Of a stretch of DNA of 10,187 bases, positions 5,685 to 10,187 are shown piece by piece. Where the stretch lies: positions 356 through 10,542 of the forward strand of contig DHOF01000033.1 in the NCBI GenBank assembly GCA_002411615.1. The letters are read 5' to 3'. The notes beneath the pieces are model-generated. The model worked only from the letters and a program-made list of their open reading frames with translations. It did not search any database and was not told the DNA's origin. The stretch comes from Ruminococcaceae bacterium UBA5397 (GTDB lineage: Bacteria; Bacillota; Clostridia; Oscillospirales; Acutalibacteraceae). Within the stretch, counting starts at the first letter, position 1; every line of letters begins with the position of its first letter. The position numbers and the translations under genes are program-made.

Positions 5685-7979
5685 TTATTTTAGAATATTC
5701 AGTTTAATTCCGTTTTCATCGGTCGTCAGCGAAACCCCGGTCAATGTCACATCGCCGGAATCAATAATCACCGCTGCTAAACGGTCTTCCACTTCTTTGC
5801 GAATCAGATTGCGCAGGTCTCGTGCGCCACTCTTTTTTCCATGAGCATGCTCCGCGAGCCAGTGGGTGGCTTTCTCATCATAAGTGAAAATAGTCCCACG
5901 TTCCTTGAGTGTTCCAACATACTCATTGAGCATGAGAGCAGCAATTTTTTGAAAATCATCTATACTCAACTGACGGAAAACAATAATTTCATCTACACGG
6001 CTCAGGAATTCCGGACGCAAAAACTCCGAAAGTCCTTTCATTGCACGTTCGCGGGTGATCTCTTGGTCACTTCTAGCAAAGCCAAGGCTGCCTTCTTTCA
6101 AATTGCTGCCGGCGTTACTGGTCATGACAATCACAGTATTCTCAAAATTGACCGTGCGGCCGTGCGCATCTGTGATTCGTCCTTCATCAAGAATCTGAAG
6201 CAGAATGTTCATTACATCCGGGTGCGCTTTTTCAATCTCATCGAAAAGGAGCACGCTATAAGGACGACGGCGGACCTTTTCTGTAACCTGTCCGGCCTCA
6301 TCATAACCCACATATCCCGGAGGAGAACCGATAATACGGGAAACACTGTGCTTCTCCATAAATTCGCTCATATCAAGGCGAATGAGCGTCTCCGGTGTAT
6401 CAAACAATTCCTGTGACAAAACCTTGACCAGCTCTGTCTTTCCGACTCCTGTCGGTCCAACAAAGATAAAACTTGCCGGGCGGCGACGAGGGCTCAGCTG
6501 AACTCTGCTGCGGCAGATTGCATCAGAAAGTGCTTTAACAGCTTCTTCTTGACCAATTACCTTTTGATTCAGCGTTTCATCAAGATGTGCAAGCTTTTTA
6601 AGCTCGTTTTCACGAATCCGGCTGGCAGGAATTCCGGTCCAAAGCTCGATTACTTTCGCAAGATCTGCTTCCTCTACCGGTGCTCCCAAAGCAAGCGGTG
6701 CCAACTGTACTTCTCTTTGCTCTAATTTAGAGATTTCCGTACGAACTTCGGCCAGCTTTTTATAATCCGGCTCTGCTCCCTCAGCAGTCAGTGTCTCTTC
6801 TTCCTTGCGCAAGTCATCCAGCCGCTCCGAAGTTCTATCGTATTCCTCCATCGGCTTATTCCGCAGTGCCGCGCAGGCACAGCTCTCGTCCAAAAGATCG
6901 ATTGCCTTATCGGGCAGAAAACGATCCGTAATATAGCGTTCTGAAAGTACAACCGCTCTGCGGCACAAATCATCACTGACTCTTACACGATGGAAGTTCT
7001 CATAATAGGGTTTAATGCCTTTGAGCACTTCGGTTGCTTCCTTCGTAGAAGGCTCCGCAATCGTTACAGGCTGAAAGCGACGCTCTAAAGCCGTATCTTT
7101 TTCGATATGCTTACGGTACTCGGTAAAAGTAGTCGCACCGATTACCTGGATCTCTCCACGAGAAAGCGCAGGTTTTAAAATATTGGCAGCGTTCATACTG
7201 CCCTCGGCATCTCCCGTACCAACAAGATTATGAACCTCGTCAATAAAGAGAATAATATTGCCTTCTGCCTTGACCTCATCGATCAGCCCTTTAATCCGGC
7301 TCTCAAACTGGCCTCTAAACTGTGTGCCCGCCACCAGTGCAGTCAAATCCAACAGATGAATCTCTTTTTTCCGCAGTCTTGCAGGTACATCTCCAGAAGC
7401 AATTCTCAGAGCAAGCCCTTCTGCAACGGCTGTCTTGCCTACACCAGGTTCCCCAATCAGGCATGGATTGTTTTTTGTCCGGCGGGACAAAATCTGAATG
7501 ACCCGGGCAATCTCTTTTTCTCTGCCAACAATGGCATCAATTTGGTTTGCCCGCGCTTTAGCGGTCAGATCGGTACAATAAGCATTCAGGTACTTACGCT
7601 TACTCTTTGGTTTTTCCCTTTTCTCTTTTTGTCCCGTTCTCGCACCGCTCCCATTAGAAGATGAATCATCCTCACTTCCGGATGAACCAGCGTGAAAAAC
7701 ATTTTGCAGAAAGTTCGGGAAAGTTGCCGCACCACCCGGGGTAAACGAATCGTTACCGTCTTCCCCATCGGTATCTTCGGGATTCATGAGTGCACCCCAT
7801 TCGTTTTCCATTGCTTCCATCTGTTCCTCGGTAATTCCCATCTTATTCATCAGGTCATCAACCTGTTTGATCCCAAGTTCTTTCGCACAAACCAGGCACA
7901 GTCCCTGCGTATCATTGGAATCCGCTGACTGTGAAACAAAGACCACTGCCGGCCGCTTATGGCATCTAGAACATAACAT
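5685..7979 (-). CDS. clpE: ClpE-like ATP-dependent Clp protease ATP-binding subunit
   Basis: This is a two-ring AAA+ unfoldase of 764 residues that would feed proteins to ClpP. The N-terminus has no Clp-N repeat domain but a ClpE-type zinc finger, C3-x2-C6 and C28-x2-C31. A low-complexity acidic/Gly/Ser linker follows (about 67-115), then a basic stretch (116-129). AAA-1 has Walker A GEPGVGKT (176-183), pore-loop GTQFRGQFE (218-226), Walker B IILFIDE (242-248) and arginine finger LERRF (298-302). A short M-domain coiled coil spans about 375-425. AAA-2 has GPTGVGKT (508-515), GYVG pore loop (555-558), VLLFDE (576-581) and sensor-2 GARDLRN (718-724). LGF (632-634) is the probable ClpP-docking loop. 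ATG 7979 is preceded by AGGAG (7992-7996, 12 bases away). The gene stands alone between its own promoter and terminator. No CtsR box or CIRCE element is seen upstream, unlike clpE in Bacillus. ClpC is the alternative name. Confidence 0.92.
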   Translation of the reverse strand: MLCSRCHKRPAVVFVSQSADSNDTQGLCLVCAKELGIKQVDDLMNKMGITEEQMEAMENEWGALMNPEDTDGEDGNDSFTPGGAATFPNFLQNVFHAGSSGSEDDSSSNGSGARTGQKEKREKPKSKRKYLNAYCTDLTAKARANQIDAIVGREKEIARVIQILSRRTKNNPCLIGEPGVGKTAVAEGLALRIASGDVPARLRKKEIHLLDLTALVAGTQFRGQFESRIKGLIDEVKAEGNIILFIDEVHNLVGTGDAEGSMNAANILKPALSRGEIQVIGATTFTEYRKHIEKDTALERRFQPVTIAEPSTKEATEVLKGIKPYYENFHRVRVSDDLCRRAVVLSERYITDRFLPDKAIDLLDESCACAALRNKPMEEYDRTSERLDDLRKEEETLTAEGAEPDYKKLAEVRTEISKLEQREVQLAPLALGAPVEEADLAKVIELWTGIPASRIRENELKKLAHLDETLNQKVIGQEEAVKALSDAICRSRVQLSPRRRPASFIFVGPTGVGKTELVKVLSQELFDTPETLIRLDMSEFMEKHSVSRIIGSPPGYVGYDEAGQVTEKVRRRPYSVLLFDEIEKAHPDVMNILLQILDEGRITDAHGRTVNFENTVIVMTSNAGSNLKEGSLGFARSDQEITRERAMKGLSEFLRPEFLSRVDEIIVFRQLSIDDFQKIAALMLNEYVGTLKERGTIFTYDEKATHWLAEHAHGKKSGARDLRNLIRKEVEDRLAAVIIDSGDVTLTGVSLTTDENGIKLNILK

Positions 7980-8011
7980 ACTTATTCACCACTCCTCTCA
8001 GCAGTTAATTT

Positions 8012-8017
8012 ATTATA
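8012..8017 (-). promoter_or_regulatory. Probable -10 box of the clpE-like gene
   Basis: A perfect TATAAT on the minus strand would give a transcript start near 8005 and a leader of about 26 bases containing the AGGAG. At 17 bases upstream the -35 position reads ATATTT, a poor match; TTGATA exists but is 20 bases away. The weak -35 overlaps the left arm of an inverted repeat, so the promoter may need an activator or be blocked by a repressor. Confidence 0.55.
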
Positions 8018-8031
8018 ATCCCTCATGAAAG

Positions 8032-8062
8032 ACGAAATATCAATAAATTTTGAATATTTCGT
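8032..8062. repeat. AT-rich inverted repeat upstream of clpE
   Basis: ACGAAATAT (8032-8040) and ATATTTCGT (8054-8062) are perfect 9-base inverted arms. TCAA (8040-8043) and TTGA (8050-8053) extend the pairing inward with one unpaired base, leaving a 6-base loop. It lies in the 110-base gap between the phosphatidyltransferase gene and clpE, over the expected -35 region. It may be an operator, or a weak terminator for the upstream operon (minus-strand tail CTTTC is a poor T-tract). Confidence 0.6.
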
Positions 8063-8089
8063 ATTCTTTTCAAATCAAATGTAAACTTT

Positions 8090-8707
8090 TTAATCTTTTC
8101 GGTCTGATGTGATCTGTTTATCCATCACCTCATTGATATCCAAATGGTTTTCCGGATCATCGCTTTTAAGAATAGAAAGAAAAATGACAAAATAGCGAAT
8201 CAGCGCATAAATCATAAAGGATGCCGTAATGCTGAGCAAAACGACCGTAAGTGTCATATTATCAATATCCCAGATTCTCATAGCTACAATGATGACAAAA
8301 GAGATATAAAACAAAATGGTTGCAATTTTTCCATACCATTTGGAACCACAGGGCTTTTTTCTCTTTTTGATCAGAACGAGCGCCGCAATCACCATGCCGG
8401 CTTCCTTGATAATAAAGATCAGGAAGAAAGGCAGCAAAATCGGATACTGAATCGCAAGACAAAGAGCAACCGAGCCTTGCGTCAGTTTATCCGAAAGAGG
8501 ATCCAGCATTTTTCCAAGCTCCGTAAATTGGTTAAAATTGCGGGCTATAAAGCCATCCAGTGCATCTGTAATGCCGGAAATGATCAAAACCACCACCGCC
8601 GGAATATATTGTTTGTTCACATAAAAAATAACAAACGGAATAATTAAAATCATTCGCAATACTGTTAAAGCATTTGGAATATTCAGATTTTTATTATGGT
8701 ATGTCAT
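8090..8707 (-). CDS. CDP-alcohol phosphatidyltransferase (PgsA-like)
   Basis: This membrane enzyme of 205 residues transfers a phosphatidyl group from CDP-diacylglycerol to an alcohol; in this setting glycerol-3-phosphate, giving phosphatidylglycerophosphate, is most likely. The full family motif DG-x2-AR-x8-G-x3-D-x3-D is present with D48, D51, G52, A55, R56, G65, D69 and catalytic D73. The N-terminal NIPNALTVLR is the usual opening. Hydrophobic segments lie near 14-28, 33-46, 77-101, 122-142 and 148-170. A charged tail of about 25 residues follows. The start at 8707 forms an ATGA overlap with the cvpA stop and has purine-rich GAGAGAGAAAAT before it; the ATG at 8734 has a poor site and would overlap cvpA more. 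In place of the IARE-type motif that follows in typical PgsA it has IIKEAGM, so a related activity such as cardiolipin synthesis is possible. Confidence 0.85.
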   Translation of the reverse strand: MTYHNKNLNIPNALTVLRMILIIPFVIFYVNKQYIPAVVVLIISGITDALDGFIARNFNQFTELGKMLDPLSDKLTQGSVALCLAIQYPILLPFFLIFIIKEAGMVIAALVLIKKRKKPCGSKWYGKIATILFYISFVIIVAMRIWDIDNMTLTVVLLSITASFMIYALIRYFVIFLSILKSDDPENHLDINEVMDKQITSDRKD

Positions 8708-9237
8708 ATTTTCTCTCTCATCTCTTTCTGCCATTCCATCGCATTTTGATAAATAAATAAAAACGGATTTTTCTCCTCTACAAACTGATAAACAGAAGAT
8801 TGGGTAACCATTTCAGACCGAAATTGCGGAATTCGTTTTTCTGCTTCTGGAATCCAAAAGTTTGCCAACGCGCAAATCAAAAGGATCAATACGCCGCCTT
8901 GCAGCGCACCAAAAACGCCTCCTAAAACCCGGTTGAGCAGCTTCAACCCCGGAAGATGGACAAGCGCCGTTAAAATCCGCATCACGACACTCCCAATAAT
9001 CAGCAGTATCAAAAACGAGATTCCAATTACCACCATGTGGTGAATCATTGTATCTTCTTGAGAAACTGCCGGCTGGTCTCCGATCCATACCATTGCCATA
9101 GAACCAACGGAAGGAGCCAAAAGTGACGCCAGCAATATGCTGACCAAACCGGAAACGGAATGCAAAAAGCCTTGCCGGATTCCTGTTATCGCAAATAAAA
9201 GGAAAAGAATCAGCATAATTCCATCAAATACTGTCAA
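8704..9237 (-). CDS. CvpA family membrane protein
   Basis: This is an integral membrane protein of 177 residues with four hydrophobic segments near 4-20, 26-44, 66-90 and 104-128 and a hydrophilic C-terminal tail. RQGFLHS (21-27) after the first segment and LNRVLGGVFGALQG (101-114) at the start of the fourth are hallmark CvpA-family blocks. CvpA was named for colicin V production in Escherichia coli; in Firmicutes the molecular role is unknown and probably concerns the envelope. The start is TTG 9237: AAAGGAG (9247-9253) lies 9 bases before it and the next in-frame ATG (residue 8) would cut into the first membrane segment. It follows the DUF5711-like gene by 30 bases and overlaps the phosphatidyltransferase start by 4 bases, so the three genes form one operon. 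Confidence 0.88.
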   Translation of the reverse strand: MTVFDGIMLILFLLFAITGIRQGFLHSVSGLVSILLASLLAPSVGSMAMVWIGDQPAVSQEDTMIHHMVVIGISFLILLIIGSVVMRILTALVHLPGLKLLNRVLGGVFGALQGGVLILLICALANFWIPEAEKRIPQFRSEMVTQSSVYQFVEEKNPFLFIYQNAMEWQKEMREKI

Positions 9238-9246
9238 AAGATCGAT

Positions 9247-9253
9247 CTCCTTT
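9247..9253 (-). promoter_or_regulatory. Ribosome binding site deciding the TTG start of cvpA
   Basis: AAAGGAG on the minus strand stands 9 bases before TTG 9237 in the 30-base gap after the DUF5711-like gene. It supports a TTG start over downstream ATG codons. Confidence 0.8.
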
Positions 9254-9267
9254 CTTGGTTCGAAGCC

Positions 9268-10187
9268 TTAGGAAACGCCGGAAGAGGCTGTCGAAGCTTG
9301 AAATGTCGCACAGCTCACTTCGGAAACGCCCAGCAAATAGACCTGTTTTTCGGAACCGAGCGCGATTGCCCGCATATCGCTCTTTGTATCACAGGAGCCT
9401 GTCTGTGTTCCTCTGGAAACAGAATAAGCGCGGACCTGTCCATCCAAAAGTGCGGCCAGTGTATCGCCATAAAGTGAAACTGCCATCACCCGAGAATCAA
9501 CATCAATGCTGCTCTCCTGTGTTCCTTGATTGGAAAGCGTTACAAGCTTGACTGCTGAAGCATTTTCGAAAGAAGAAAGACAGAGTGCCGCCCGATTCTG
9601 ATCGAGTGCAGCGCAGACCAATTTTGCGCCCTGATAATCATAATTGGCAATTTCTTTTCCTTTTTCAGACATCACGACAGTCCGAGTATCTCCAACTGCA
9701 GTAATACTGCCATTTTGGTAGGAGACTTTTGTAAACACTGTATTTGGATAAGTCCCTACAGGGGTAACGGGATCGGTGCTATTAAAATCGAGCAGATAAA
9801 AGCTGCTCTGCAAAACGCCGTTATTCACAGTGACCGCTGTGACCGCTGCACGGTTTCCCTCCTCATTAAGCGCAATCGCCGTAGGATAAGCATCGGAAAA
9901 CCAATAATGGTAAGCTTCTTTATTATCTTTAGTATAAGCGGTCAGTTTGCCGCAATACCCGGAGTCTTCCAAAATCAGCGCATAAGCTCCATTCGAAGCG
10001 AGATCCGCTGTTACAATGTTTTGAGAAGCGGTATCAGAAACCAGTGTCTTAATCTGATTCTCGATTCGATATCCCTTTCCTCCTTGATTATAAACGAAAA
10101 CTTTTTGCCCCTTTGCAAGCATCACCGGATTGGAAAAACCATGCTTCCGGCTAAAGATACGGTGGTACCAGTACCGTCATCCGTGAC
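9268..10187 (-). CDS. DUF5711-like beta-propeller protein, partial and apparently frameshifted
   Basis: The 3' part of the gene encodes about 285 residues of repeated short beta-strand units (for example VFVYNQGGKGYRIE, AYALILEDSGYCGKLTAYT, RTVVMSEKGKEIANYDYQG, LAALLDGQVRAYS) typical of WD40-like propellers and, from memory, of DUF5711 proteins of clostridia. These usually have about 370-400 residues with an N-terminal membrane anchor, which would lie beyond the window edge. The visible frame continues past GTG 10125 with RKHGFSNP, which fits the family, but meets TGA at 10177-10179. The adjacent frame is open from the window edge and reads VTDDGTGTTVSLAG before it stops at 10122. Joining the two near 10140-10155 gives a continuous protein, so a one-base indel (real mutation or sequence error) is likely. 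A start at GTG 10125 or ATG 10122 has no ribosome binding site. Function unknown; it precedes cvpA in the operon. Confidence 0.7.

Noticed and set aside
5841..6416. 191-codon open frame on the plus strand inside clpE
   Set aside because: It lies antisense to strongly conserved AAA-2 coding sequence, has no ribosome binding site and its translation has no recognisable domain.
7980..8062. CtsR or CIRCE operator upstream of clpE
   Set aside because: No GGTCAAA direct repeat and no TTAGCACTC/GAGTGCTAA pair is present.
8050..8092. Strong terminator for the cvpA-phosphatidyltransferase operon
   Set aside because: The only hairpin after the stop is AT-rich with a poor T-tract (CTTTC), so I did not call it a firm terminator; it is listed as an inverted repeat.
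8144..8647. 167-codon open frame on the plus strand inside the phosphatidyltransferase gene
   Set aside because: It is the antisense of a membrane protein gene; its Asn/Lys/Arg-rich translation is the usual by-product of reading hydrophobic codons backwards.
8708..8734. Longer version of the phosphatidyltransferase starting at 8734
   Set aside because: The start at 8707 has an ATGA overlap with cvpA, a better ribosome binding site and the normal family N-terminus.
9830..9847. Tandem repeat of GTGACCGCT
   Set aside because: Two copies inside coding sequence, encoding a repeated Ala-Val-Thr beta strand of the propeller protein; too short to be a mobile or regulatory repeat.

Overview
The window reads as chromosomal DNA of a Gram-positive anaerobe, most likely a clostridial bacterium close to the Oscillospiraceae/Ruminococcaceae. 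This is inferred from purine-rich AGGAGG-type ribosome binding sites, several TTG/GTG starts, a lipobox-bearing binding protein, a ClpE-like ATPase with an N-terminal zinc finger, and a DUF5711-type beta-propeller protein next to cvpA. Gene density is high, no gap between genes exceeds about 140 bases, and there are no RNA genes, insertion sequences, CRISPR arrays or phage genes.

Positions 1-2666 (plus strand) hold the end of a transport operon. It contains the last 17 codons of a probable MTH1187/YqgV-type thiamine-binding protein, an ABC permease (ThiX-like), a THI5/NMT1-family substrate-binding lipoprotein (ThiY-like) and an ABC ATPase (ThiZ-like). The genes overlap or abut. Together they probably import a thiamine pyrimidine precursor. 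The operon ends at a strong hairpin with A/T tracts on both sides, which can also serve the convergent operon.

Positions 2672-5632 (minus strand) hold a three-gene operon with its own sigma-A-like promoter: a MalY/PatB-type PLP C-S lyase/aminotransferase, an HD-domain hydrolase-like protein and a long divergent ProC-like NAD(P)-binding protein. The spacing is very tight (11 and 2 bases), so the products probably share a process, but that process cannot be named from sequence.

Positions 5636-8062 (minus strand) hold a ClpE-like Clp ATPase as a single gene. It has its own terminator, which runs straight into the -35 box of the patB promoter. A perfect TATAAT lies upstream, together with an AT-rich inverted repeat over the -35 region that could be an operator or a weak terminator.

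Positions 8090-10187 (minus strand) hold an envelope operon: a DUF5711-like beta-propeller protein (cut by the window edge and apparently frameshifted), a CvpA-family membrane protein and a CDP-alcohol phosphatidyltransferase, the last two coupled by an ATGA overlap.

Most of the window is ordinary housekeeping sequence. The items most worth checking are the ProC-like/HD/PatB operon, the inverted repeat upstream of clpE, and the broken reading frame at the right edge. I do not see convincing evidence of a wholly new system.
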